Source: Gemmatimonas sp. UBA7669 | Lineage (GTDB): Bacteria; Gemmatimonadota; Gemmatimonadetes; Gemmatimonadales; Gemmatimonadaceae | Reading direction: 5' to 3' | Assembly (NCBI RefSeq): GCF_002483225.1 | Contig: NZ_DLHL01000028.1 | Span: 1-64,000, forward strand | DNA: 64,000 bases | In this document: piece by piece, positions 1-7,395 of the stretch | How positions within the stretch are numbered: the stretch's first letter is position 1 | Layout: each line of letters begins with the position of its first letter | Translations under genes and position numbers: made by a program | Notes under the pieces: generated by a model | What the model saw: the letters and a program-made list of their open reading frames with translations, nothing else | What the model was told of the DNA's origin: nothing | Databases searched by the model: none

Positions 1-24
1 CCAGCTTTTTCAGCATCCTGTTAG
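1..24. repeat. Terminal inverted repeat of an IS copy lying upstream of the window
   Basis: The first 24 bases match the right end of the IS at 32467-32490 at 23 of 24 positions (core TTTTCAGCATCCTGTTAG). After base 25 the two sequences diverge completely, as expected where an insertion ends. A second copy of the same IS therefore stops here, 25 bases before the SIMPL start codon. The transposase of that copy lies outside the window. Confidence 0.75.
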
Positions 25-49
25 GCGACCCGCACTCTGATTCGATTTC

Positions 50-793
50 ATGACCACCAGCTCATCCTCTCGTCTGTCGCTGCTGCCCGCCGCCCTGGTT
101 GCCGTGGGTCTGGCCGTCGGCGGCGCACTCATTGGCAATGGTTTCTCGCGCTTTCGCACGGCGGATCGCGTGGTCACGGTCAAGGGCGTCGCCGAACGCG
201 AAGCCAAGGCTGATCTGGCCATCTGGCCGCTGCGTCTCGTGGTCACCGATGACGACCTGGGCCGCGCGAACGCGGCGCTCGAGCGCAACGTGCTGCAGGT
301 GCGCGAATTCCTGCGCGCGCAGGGCTTCGACTCCACCGGCACTGAGATCACGGTGCAGGACTTCCGTGTGGAAGACGCGCGCACGATGGGCGGATACAAC
401 AACACGGCGCGCTACATCATCCGTCAGACCCTGGTCGTACGCTCGACTGATGTCGACCGCGTACAGGGCGCCAGTCAGCGCGTGCCGGAACTGGTGCGCA
501 ATGGCGTGGTGCTCTCGAGCGGTCAGGAGTACGGCGGCGGCGGCCCCACGTTTGTGTTCACCAAACTCAATGATCTCAAGCCGACCATGATCGCCGAGGC
601 CACCGCGCGGGCACGTGAGGGAGCCGAGCAGTTTGCCAAGGACGCGGCCAGTTCGCTCAGCGGGATTCGTTCCGCCTCGCAGGGCGTTTTCGAGATTTTG
701 CCACGTGATCAGGCCATGGGCATCACCGAGGAAAGTCAGATCATCAAAAAGGTGCGGGTCGTGACCACCGTGGTGTACGGTCTCGCACGCTGA
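50..793 (+). CDS. SIMPL (DUF541) domain exported protein
   Basis: A 247-residue protein with an N-terminal hydrophobic segment (about residues 10-30, rich in Ala/Val/Leu/Gly) that should act as a signal anchor or export signal. The rest matches the SIMPL/DUF541 fold: VVTVKGVAEREAKAD near residue 41, a central VQDF segment, and a C-terminal strand ending near VRVVTTVVYGLAR. SIMPL proteins are periplasmic or envelope-associated and of poorly defined role. The ATG at 50 is the first in-frame start after the IS end, and its native promoter may have been replaced by the insertion. It is followed after 10 bases by the pseudouridine synthase gene, so the two are probably co-transcribed. Confidence 0.85.
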   Translation: MTTSSSSRLSLLPAALVAVGLAVGGALIGNGFSRFRTADRVVTVKGVAEREAKADLAIWPLRLVVTDDDLGRANAALERNVLQVREFLRAQGFDSTGTEITVQDFRVEDARTMGGYNNTARYIIRQTLVVRSTDVDRVQGASQRVPELVRNGVVLSSGQEYGGGGPTFVFTKLNDLKPTMIAEATARAREGAEQFAKDAASSLSGIRSASQGVFEILPRDQAMGITEESQIIKKVRVVTTVVYGLAR

Positions 794-803
794 GCACGAG
801 GCC

Positions 804-1553
804 GTGTCGGCAAAGTCGGTAACGTCGCTGGCGCGCTATCTCGCCCGACTCGGATACGGCACGCGCAAGGAGGCTGAGGCCATGCTCGGTGCGCGACGGG
901 TCACGCATGCGGACGGGCGCGTGCTGCGTGAGGGCGCGACCTTTGCGCACGACGACGTGCTCGTGGACGGTACTCCACTTGATCCGCCACCCGGCAGTGT
1001 GGTGCTGCTGCACAAGCCCGTGGGGTATGTGTGCTCCACGCAGGACAGACCGCCGCTGGTGTATGAGCTGCTGCCATCGCGCTTTGTGCGGCGCGATCCC
1101 GTCATGGCCACGGTGGGGCGTCTTGACGCGGACACCAGCGGCCTGCTGCTGCTCACTGACGACGGCGCACTCAATCACCAATTCACGTCACCGCGCACGC
1201 ATTTGCCCAAGGTGTATGTCGCGCAGCTCGATGTGCTTCCCGCACTCGAGCAGCTCAAATTGCTGGAAGACGGCGGGTTGATGTTGCGCGGCGAGACCAC
1301 ACCACTCGCGCCGGCTGTGGTGGAGCCCTGCGGTGAACGCGGTGTTCGCATCACGCTTACCGAAGGGCGGTACCATCAGGTGCGTCGCATGTTTGCCGCG
1401 GTGGGTGCTCATGTCGAGACCCTGCACCGCGAAGCCTTCGGGCCGTTGCCACTCGGTGACCTGCCGGCCGGCGAGTGGCGCGTGCTCAGCGAGAGCGAAG
1501 TAGTGAATCTGCGCGAGTCGGCGCGGCGTCTTCCCGCAGCAGTCGAGCGATAG
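804..1553 (+). CDS. RsuA/RluB-type rRNA pseudouridine synthase
   Basis: A 249-residue enzyme expected to isomerise a uridine in rRNA. It has an N-terminal S4-like RNA-binding part (residues 1-55, LARYLARLGYGTRKEAEAML), then the catalytic domain with the family signature GRLDADTSGLLLLTDDG (around residue 100), whose Asp is the catalytic residue. The C-terminal EGRYHQVRRMFAAVG is the other conserved RsuA/RluB block. Start is GTG at 804. The length fits RsuA (16S Psi516), but RluB/E/F share these motifs, so I leave the symbol blank. Its last 68 bases overlap the convergent thioredoxin gene. Confidence 0.9.
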   Translation: MSAKSVTSLARYLARLGYGTRKEAEAMLGARRVTHADGRVLREGATFAHDDVLVDGTPLDPPPGSVVLLHKPVGYVCSTQDRPPLVYELLPSRFVRRDPVMATVGRLDADTSGLLLLTDDGALNHQFTSPRTHLPKVYVAQLDVLPALEQLKLLEDGGLMLRGETTPLAPAVVEPCGERGVRITLTEGRYHQVRRMFAAVGAHVETLHREAFGPLPLGDLPAGEWRVLSESEVVNLRESARRLPAAVER

Positions 1554-2073
1554 CCGGGCGCAGTGTGAGTGGTGCCACGGGCCCCAGCACGGTGTGCCGC
1601 AACACCCCACGCTTGTCGAGCAGGAAACTCGTGGGATAGCCGCGCACGCCGCCAAACGCGCGCAGCACCTCGTCGCCAATGATGGCGTTGGGATACGTAA
1701 TGCCACGCTCGCGCAGAAACGCGTCGACGGATGCTGCGGGCCCGCGATCCACACTGAGCCCCAGCAGCACAAAGGGTTCATCGGCATGCGACGACGCGAG
1801 CTGCTGCAGGGCCGGCATTTCCGCGCGACAGGGCGGACACCAGGTGGCCCAGATGTTCACCAGCACCACGCGCCCACGCAGACTGTCGGCCGTGAGCACG
1901 CGGCCGTCGCGGGTCTGCACCGTGAATTGAGGCTGCCTGGCGTCACGCGCGCTGCGCCCAATGACGGCCTCCACGTGCGGCCAGCAGCGCGGCGCCGCCC
2001 AGATCAGCAGCGCCAGCCAGAACAGATTGCCGAGCCAACGCCCGAACCGGGCGCGATCGAACGGCACGCGCAT
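1486..2073 (-). CDS. TlpA/ResA-like membrane-anchored thioredoxin
   Basis: About 195 residues. One N-terminal transmembrane segment (LGNLFWLALLIWAAP) anchors a periplasmic thioredoxin domain. The active site is in NIWATWCPPCRAEMPALQQL (WCPPC, the TlpA/ResA form of CxxC), and the cis-Pro loop is GYPTSFLLDKRG. Such proteins reduce or isomerise disulfides, often for cytochrome c maturation or envelope proteins. The start overlaps the stop of the upstream methyltransferase gene (ATG at 2073 or GTG at 2076), indicating one operon. The 3' end overlaps the convergent pseudouridine synthase gene. Confidence 0.9.
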   Translation of the reverse strand: MRVPFDRARFGRWLGNLFWLALLIWAAPRCWPHVEAVIGRSARDARQPQFTVQTRDGRVLTADSLRGRVVLVNIWATWCPPCRAEMPALQQLASSHADEPFVLLGLSVDRGPAASVDAFLRERGITYPNAIIGDEVLRAFGGVRGYPTSFLLDKRGVLRHTVLGPVAPLTLRPAIARLLREDAAPTRADSLLRSR

Positions 2074-3329
2074 CACCTGGCCGACTCGGTGCGCCGTGCG
2101 GCCAGCACCTTGAAACGTCGCCCGTCGTGCACGGTGCGCACATTGCCGAATCGTTCGGCCACGAGCCGCTCATAGGGCAACGTGCGATTGGCCACCAGCA
2201 ATAAACGGCCACCAGGCAGCAAGAGCGCATGTGCCTCGTCGATGAACGCCTGCGGTACCTGCAGGTTGGTGGCCTTGCCCACGTGAAATGGCGGATTGGT
2301 GACCACCACATGCACAGGCTGCGTGGCCGCGGCGGCTACATCACTGGCCCGCACATCCACCGGACCCTCTGGCGTCAGCACCCCCGCGGATTCCGCCGTC
2401 CAGCGCGCGCAGCGCAGCGCTTCACTGTCGGCGTCCAGCATCAGCACCGGCGCGCCGGCATTGCGACGCGCGGCCAACACACCCAGTGCACCCGATCCAC
2501 AGCCGAGGTCAATGACGCGTTCGCCCGGCTGCACATCCAGGCACTGCGCAAGCAGCGTGGTAGCCTCGTCGGCGTGCTCCCAGGAAAAAACACCGGGCCG
2601 CGACCACACGGTAAGCGCCGCTCCCGTCGTTGGATCAACGGGCCCATCAAGGCGCTGACGATGCTGGGGGTCCTGCCACGGCGACGTTTCCCACGCCGCC
2701 GTGGGCGTGGCAGACAGTTTTGTGGCCACCAGCAAACGATGCCCTGCGTGCTGCGCTTCCACCTGCACGTTGCCAAAGCAGGCCGTCAGGAGGCGCGCCG
2801 CGGGCTTCGCGCCCTCGTCGTTGGCACCGGCCAGCAAGCAGCGCCCACCAACGGCCAGCGTGTGAAAGGCCTCCCCGATCATGAGCGCTGCACTGACACG
2901 ATCGGTGGGCAGGCGTATGAGGGCGAGTTGCACGCTGCCAGGTGTCGGGACCGCAGACGGATCATTGGCGACATCGAGTGCCGCGACCGCGAAGCTGGCC
3001 GCGTGCCGGACGATATGGGACTCGGTGTTGGCGCCCAAGGAACGTCGGGTGGCCTCGACATTGGCAAGGTGTCGATCAATGGCACGCACCTGCCAACCCT
3101 GCGCCGCGGCGGTGGCTGGCACCAACCCATTGCCACATTGCCACACGGCGGCCACGGCTTGCGGCGCCGATGGCTCCCCCTCGGCCGTTGCCTCGGGAAT
3201 GGCCTCGGCAAGCATGAAGGCTGCCTCGTCACGCTCCCCATGCGCCATCACACCGGGCTTGCTGGCGATGCGCAGCCGGTGCGTCCCCACCGTGACCGGC
3301 GCTAGCAGCCACTCGCGATAGGTGGACAT
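2073..3329 (-). CDS. RsmC/RlmG-like rRNA guanine-N2 methyltransferase
   Basis: About 418 residues from the ATG at 3329 (MSTYREWLL); a longer reading from 3365 has no support. The architecture is the RsmC/RlmG two-lobe form. The N-terminal half is a degenerate methyltransferase lobe. The C-terminal half has the SAM motif DLGCGSGALG (around residue 274) and the catalytic motif NPPFH (around 345), which is specific to this N2-guanine methyltransferase group. It should modify rRNA at a guanine; which rRNA cannot be told from sequence alone. The TlpA-like gene follows with overlapping stop and start. Confidence 0.85.
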   Translation of the reverse strand: MSTYREWLLAPVTVGTHRLRIASKPGVMAHGERDEAAFMLAEAIPEATAEGEPSAPQAVAAVWQCGNGLVPATAAAQGWQVRAIDRHLANVEATRRSLGANTESHIVRHAASFAVAALDVANDPSAVPTPGSVQLALIRLPTDRVSAALMIGEAFHTLAVGGRCLLAGANDEGAKPAARLLTACFGNVQVEAQHAGHRLLVATKLSATPTAAWETSPWQDPQHRQRLDGPVDPTTGAALTVWSRPGVFSWEHADEATTLLAQCLDVQPGERVIDLGCGSGALGVLAARRNAGAPVLMLDADSEALRCARWTAESAGVLTPEGPVDVRASDVAAAATQPVHVVVTNPPFHVGKATNLQVPQAFIDEAHALLLPGGRLLLVANRTLPYERLVAERFGNVRTVHDGRRFKVLAARRTESAR

Positions 3330-3368
3330 GGGCGGGACCGTGGTGTGAAATGGCGCCGGATACAAACG

Positions 3369-3397
3369 ACAACGGCGACCCGGAAGGTCGCCGTTGT
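3369..3397 (-). terminator. Rho-independent terminator after tRNA-Ile
   Basis: A perfect 12-base-pair hairpin (ACAACGGCGACC against GGTCGCCGTTGT, 5-base loop), followed on the minus strand by a short T-containing run. It lies 7 bases downstream of the tRNA-Ile gene and just before the methyltransferase start. Confidence 0.7.
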
Positions 3398-3403
3398 GTG
3401 AAG

Positions 3404-3477
<74 letters not shown>

Positions 3478-3635
3478 GGCGGCTGGTGCCCCGTGGGACG
3501 CCAATCTGCCAGAGCCGCATAATGTAGCTCTGCAAATGGTGTCCGACAAGGGCACGCTGCCGACGAGATGCAATCGAACCGATCGATCAGGCCGCGGGAT
3601 GCAAGACCGGCGTCACCGCGGCGGACCACGCCGAC

Positions 3636-3944
3636 TCAGGCGTCGGGATCGTCTTCGTCGATGTCGTAGCCGAGGTCGTCGTCGAAGTCGTCGTCTTCGT
3701 CCTCGTCCTCATCATCGTCGTCGTCGTCGAAATCGTCGTCCTCGTCGTCGAGATCATCATCGAGATCGTCGTCTTCGTCGTCGTCGAAGTCGTCGTCGTC
3801 CTCGTCGAGATCGTCTTCGTCGAGATCGTCCTCGTCAAAATCTTCGTCGTCGAAATCCTCGTCGTCAGCCGCCAGCGCAAACACGGTGGCCGACACCTTC
3901 TCTTCGAGCGCGTCCAGCGACGACGACCCGAACAGCTCCAACAT
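3636..3944 (-). CDS. Extremely acidic Asp/Glu-repeat protein
   Basis: 102 residues from the ATG at 3944, preceded by an AGGAG ribosome binding site 9 bases upstream. The first 30 residues are ordinary (MLELFGSSSLDALEEKVSATVF). The remaining roughly 70 are almost only Asp and Glu, broken by periodic Phe or Leu (units such as DDEDFD and DEDDLDED). No family is recognised. Charge alone suggests a nucleic-acid mimic, a chaperone for basic proteins or a cation binder; none of these is shown. The DNA is a TCG/TCA-rich low-complexity tract, so strand slippage could change its length. It sits between tRNA-Ile and typA. Confidence 0.7.
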   Translation of the reverse strand: MLELFGSSSLDALEEKVSATVFALAADDEDFDDEDFDEDDLDEDDLDEDDDDFDDDEDDDLDDDLDDEDDDFDDDDDDEDEDEDDDFDDDLGYDIDEDDPDA

Positions 3945-4075
3945 GGGACGATTCTCCTGCGAGTGTTTGAAAAGAGAGACTGCGGATATGTTCTGGAACG
4001 GGAGTATCGGCAGGGCGAGGCCGGGGCGCAAGGCGAAAAAAACGCACAGCGCCCCAAACCCCGCCCCAATACCCG

Positions 4076-5917
4076 TCAGGCCGAGGCGCGATCCCGCTCG
4101 CGCTTGACTTCGCGGCTCACGCGCTTGCGGTCACTGGCCGCGAGCATGCGCTTGCGCAAACGGATGCTGCCCGGGGTGACCTCGATCAGCTCGTCGTCCT
4201 CGATGTATTCGAGGGCGACTTCCAGCGTGATCTGCCGTGGCGGCTCGAGGACGATGGCCTCGTCGGCACCCTTCGAACGCATGTTCGTGAGTTTCTTTTC
4301 CTTGCAGGGATTCACGTCCATGTCACCCGGACGTGAATTTTCGCCGATCAGCATGCCCTCGTACACCGCATCACCCGGTGTGACGAACAGCGTGGAACGC
4401 TCCTGCAGCGAGAACAGCGCGAAGGCCACGATGGTACCGTTTTCCATGGACACCAGCACGCCGCGCGAGCGCCCCGACAGGGGACCGGCCCACGGCCCGT
4501 ACTCGAGGAAGCGGTGGTGCATGATACCTGTGCCGCGCGTGTCCGTGAGGAACTCCGAGCGATAGCCGAACAGACCACGCGCCGGGACCTTGTACAGCAG
4601 ACGCACGAGGCCCTGCCCCGGGTTCTTCATCTCGATCATCTCGGCCTTGCGGGGACCGAGCTTTTCGATGACCACGCCGAGATAATCCTCGGGCACGTCG
4701 ATGGACAGTTCCTCGAAGGGCTCGAGCTTCTCGCCGTTCTCACCCAGCCGCGTGATCACACGCGGACGCGAGACCTGGAACTCGAAGCCCTCACGGCGCA
4801 TGGTCTCCATGAGAATGGAGAGATGCAACTCACCACGACCCGACACACTCCAGGCGTCGGTGGTGTCGCTGTCTTCCACGCGCAGCGCCACATTGCGCTC
4901 GAGCTCCTTGTACAGGCGCTCACGCAGCTGACGCGAGGTGACGAACTTGCCTTCCTTGCCGGCAAAGGGCGAGTTGTTCACCACGAAGTCCACACTGATG
5001 GTGGGCTCTTCGACACTGATGCCTTCGAGCGCTTCGGGCGTGCCCGGATCGGTGAGCGTGGTGCCGATGTCCACGTTCTCGAACCCGGCGAGCTGCACGA
5101 TCTCACCCGCCGAGGCTTCCTCGATCTCCACACGCTCCAGGCCTTCGTAGCCATACAGCTTGGTGGCGCGCCCACGCACCGGGGCCACGCTGTTGTCGGG
5201 CGTGACCAGTGTGAGGTTGTCGCCCACGCGCACCTTGCCGCGCTCAATGCGCCCGATCGCCAAGCGGCCCAGATAGGCCGAGTAGTCGATGGTGGACACG
5301 AGCATCTGGAACGGGCCTTCCGCATCCGTCGGCGGAGGCGGCACGGTCTTCACGATCGTCTCGAAGAGCGGCTCGAAGTCTACCGCTTCCACATCGAGAT
5401 CGAGCGTGGAGATGCCGTTCTTGGCCGAGCAGTACACGACCGGCGAGTCGAGCTGCTCCTCGTTGGCCTCGAGCTCGATGAACAGCGACAGCACTTCATC
5501 GTGCACACGCAGCGGATCGGCGCCGGGGCGGTCGATCTTGTTGATGACGATGATGGGCGTGCGACCGAGCTCGAGTGCCTTGCGCAGCACGAAGCGCGTC
5601 TGCGGCATCGGACCGTCGAACGCATCGACGACGAGCAGCACACCGTCCACCATGCGCAGGATGCGCTCCACCTCACCGCCAAAGTCGGCGTGTCCCGGCG
5701 TGTCCACGATGTTGATCTTCGTGTCCCTCCACCGGATGGAGGTGTTCTTGGCGAGAATGGTGATCCCCCGCTCCTTTTCGAGCGGATTGGAATCCATCAC
5801 GCGTTCTTCTACGACCTGATTTTCGCGGAAGGCTCCAGCCTGGCGGAGCATCTTGTCGACGAGGGTGGTCTTCCCGTGGTCGACGTGCGCGATGATGGCG
5901 ACGTTGCGAATTTCCAT
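4076..5917 (-). CDS. typA: Translational GTPase TypA/BipA
   Basis: 613 residues, the full length for the family. The GTPase domain carries AHVDHGKTTL (P-loop, around residue 10), the switch I region ERGITI, DTPGHADFGGEVER and NKIDRPGAD. Domain II and the EF-G-like domains III and V follow, then the BipA-specific C-terminal domain (IRLRKRMLAASDRKR at the end). TypA binds ribosomes and helps 50S assembly and stress or cold adaptation. The start is ATG at 5917 behind TTAAGG. The gene appears to be monocistronic. Confidence 0.97.
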   Translation of the reverse strand: MEIRNVAIIAHVDHGKTTLVDKMLRQAGAFRENQVVEERVMDSNPLEKERGITILAKNTSIRWRDTKINIVDTPGHADFGGEVERILRMVDGVLLVVDAFDGPMPQTRFVLRKALELGRTPIIVINKIDRPGADPLRVHDEVLSLFIELEANEEQLDSPVVYCSAKNGISTLDLDVEAVDFEPLFETIVKTVPPPPTDAEGPFQMLVSTIDYSAYLGRLAIGRIERGKVRVGDNLTLVTPDNSVAPVRGRATKLYGYEGLERVEIEEASAGEIVQLAGFENVDIGTTLTDPGTPEALEGISVEEPTISVDFVVNNSPFAGKEGKFVTSRQLRERLYKELERNVALRVEDSDTTDAWSVSGRGELHLSILMETMRREGFEFQVSRPRVITRLGENGEKLEPFEELSIDVPEDYLGVVIEKLGPRKAEMIEMKNPGQGLVRLLYKVPARGLFGYRSEFLTDTRGTGIMHHRFLEYGPWAGPLSGRSRGVLVSMENGTIVAFALFSLQERSTLFVTPGDAVYEGMLIGENSRPGDMDVNPCKEKKLTNMRSKGADEAIVLEPPRQITLEVALEYIEDDELIEVTPGSIRLRKRMLAASDRKRVSREVKRERDRASA

Positions 5918-6098
5918 AGCCTTAAAAGCTAGCTAGCCCGGATATCGGTATTCAACGGGGGGCGTAACGTTTTCTTCGCGCCAGCGGTCCCGGCGCCAGT
6001 ACGCCACCATGAGGCCAGTGGAAAGGCTTGCTGCGGCTCAGCTTGCACGACGGCCCGGGGCGTCGTACCGTCTCCGTACACCCCTTTCGGAGGCTCCG

Positions 6099-6299
6099 AT
6101 GCACGACCAGACGGCACCCTCGTCTAGCGATCGTCGCGACGCGAAGAGCGGACAGTCCGCCAGCGCCGCCAAGGGTTACCCCATCGGCCGCGGCTATGGC
6201 CATGATCTCATGCGCGGCGGCGAGGTCTTCGGCGGCTACGGCTACGCGGACCGGCCGGAGTACAGTATGCGGCGCGGGGATCGCGAGGCGTCCGGTTGA
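6099..6299 (+). CDS. Small Gly/Tyr/Arg-rich hypothetical protein
   Basis: 66 residues from the ATG at 6099, preceded by a good GGAGG site 6 bases upstream. An in-frame reading from 6009 is possible but lacks such a site. The N-terminal half is polar (MHDQTAPSSSDRRDAKSG). The C-terminal half is rich in Gly, Tyr and Arg (GYPIGRGYGHDLMRGG, VFGGYGYADRPEYSMRRGD). There is no signal peptide or membrane segment, and I recognise no family. It is divergent from typA and ends just before a very long palindrome. Confidence 0.55.
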   Translation: MHDQTAPSSSDRRDAKSGQSASAAKGYPIGRGYGHDLMRGGEVFGGYGYADRPEYSMRRGDREASG

Positions 6300-6325
6300 T
6301 TCTTCGGCTCAGGTGCGATCCGCTG

Positions 6326-6467
6326 GACCGTTGAACAGAAGGTGTGAGGATAAGAGGATCTGGGGATAAGAGGGGCGGGCCACGGGGGCATAGCAGTCGT
6401 CATGCCCCCGTGGCCCGCCTCTCCTAACCTCGGATCCTCCAATCCTCACACCTTCAGTTCAACGGTC
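6326..6467. repeat. Long imperfect palindrome with about 66-base arms
   Basis: The left arm starts GACCGTTGAACAGAAGGTG and ends GGGCCACGGGGGCAT. After a loop of about 10 bases, the right arm is its reverse complement with only about 9 differences. The transcript could fold into one hairpin of about 60 base pairs. It lies between two convergent genes, and its right end covers the last codons and stop of pdxA. It may serve as a two-way terminator, but it is much longer than usual ones. A MITE-like origin is possible. Ends are accurate to within one or two bases. Confidence 0.85.
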
Positions 6468-7385
6468 TAGCCGCCCACGCGATCTCCGCCGCAGCGCCAG
6501 AGCATGCGCCAACTCCATCGCCTGCACCATACTCTCCGCCGACGCCACACCCTGCCCCGCAATGTCAAGCGCCGTCCCGTGATCGGGTGACGTGCGAATG
6601 AACGGCAGCCCCAGCGTGACATTCACCGCGCTGCCGAAGCTGGCCACCTTGATGGCCGTCATCCCCACATCGTGGTAGGGCGCAATCACGGCATCGAACT
6701 CGCCGCGCATGGCACGCACGAACACCGTGTCAGCAGGGAACGGGCCGTGCATCCCGAGCTCACGCGCAACCGGCGCCAGCAGCTCGTCATCTTCGCTCCC
6801 GAAGCGTCCATGGTCGCCCGCATGCGGATTGAGCGCACACAGGGCAATGCGCGGTTGGGCGATGCCAAAGTCATCGCGCAACCCACGCGCCGTGGTGTGA
6901 TAGGCCTGAGCCAGCGCCTCGCGTGTCACGGCCTGGGGCACGTCGCGCAGTGCGATGTGCGTGGTGGCCAGTACCACCCGCAGCCTGCTGCTTGCCAGCA
7001 TCATGGCTACCGGCACATTGGCCAGCGCCGACAGCATCTCCGTGTGACCGGGATAGTCGTAGCCGCCGGCACGCAGCGCATACTTGTCGAGCGGTGCGGT
7101 GACCATGCCGGCCAGTTCACCGGCAAGAGCCATGCGCGTGGCGCGCTCCACCGCCAAACCGGCCAGTGCGCCCGCACGGGCCACCCAGGTCCCGCCGTGG
7201 GACGCCCTGTCGGCCTCGGGCGGCCACGGTCCCAGATCGTCGTGCACGGCCACACCGGTGCCCGAAGGCCCCAGCACAAACCACGAGGTGCCCAACGCCG
7301 CAATCCGCGGATCGTTGAGCGCCTTGCCGACTATCTCCGGCCCGATGCCCCGCGGATCGCCGAGCGTGATGCCGAGTCGGATCAC
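6459..7385 (-). CDS. pdxA: 4-hydroxythreonine-4-phosphate dehydrogenase PdxA
   Basis: 308 residues. The N-terminus IRLGITLGDPRGIGPEIVGKAL is the PdxA signature. Conserved metal and substrate blocks include DYPGHTEMLSAL, LCALNPHAGDHGRFGSEDDE (near the middle) and APYHDVGMTAIKV with the metal-binding His. The end carries FIRTSPDHGTALDIAG. It oxidises 4-phosphohydroxy-L-threonine in the DXP-dependent vitamin B6 pathway, with NAD and a divalent metal. It is the last gene of a minus-strand run after the two parvulin genes. The stop codon lies inside the long palindrome. Confidence 0.96.
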   Translation of the reverse strand: MIRLGITLGDPRGIGPEIVGKALNDPRIAALGTSWFVLGPSGTGVAVHDDLGPWPPEADRASHGGTWVARAGALAGLAVERATRMALAGELAGMVTAPLDKYALRAGGYDYPGHTEMLSALANVPVAMMLASSRLRVVLATTHIALRDVPQAVTREALAQAYHTTARGLRDDFGIAQPRIALCALNPHAGDHGRFGSEDDELLAPVARELGMHGPFPADTVFVRAMRGEFDAVIAPYHDVGMTAIKVASFGSAVNVTLGLPFIRTSPDHGTALDIAGQGVASAESMVQAMELAHALALRRRSRGRLDR

Positions 7386-7395
7386 CGGGACTCCC

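Noticed and set aside
3536..3970. Arg-rich plus-strand frame opposite the acidic protein
   Set aside because: It is the mirror of the TCG/TCA repeat. The acidic frame has the ribosome binding site and a normal N-terminus.
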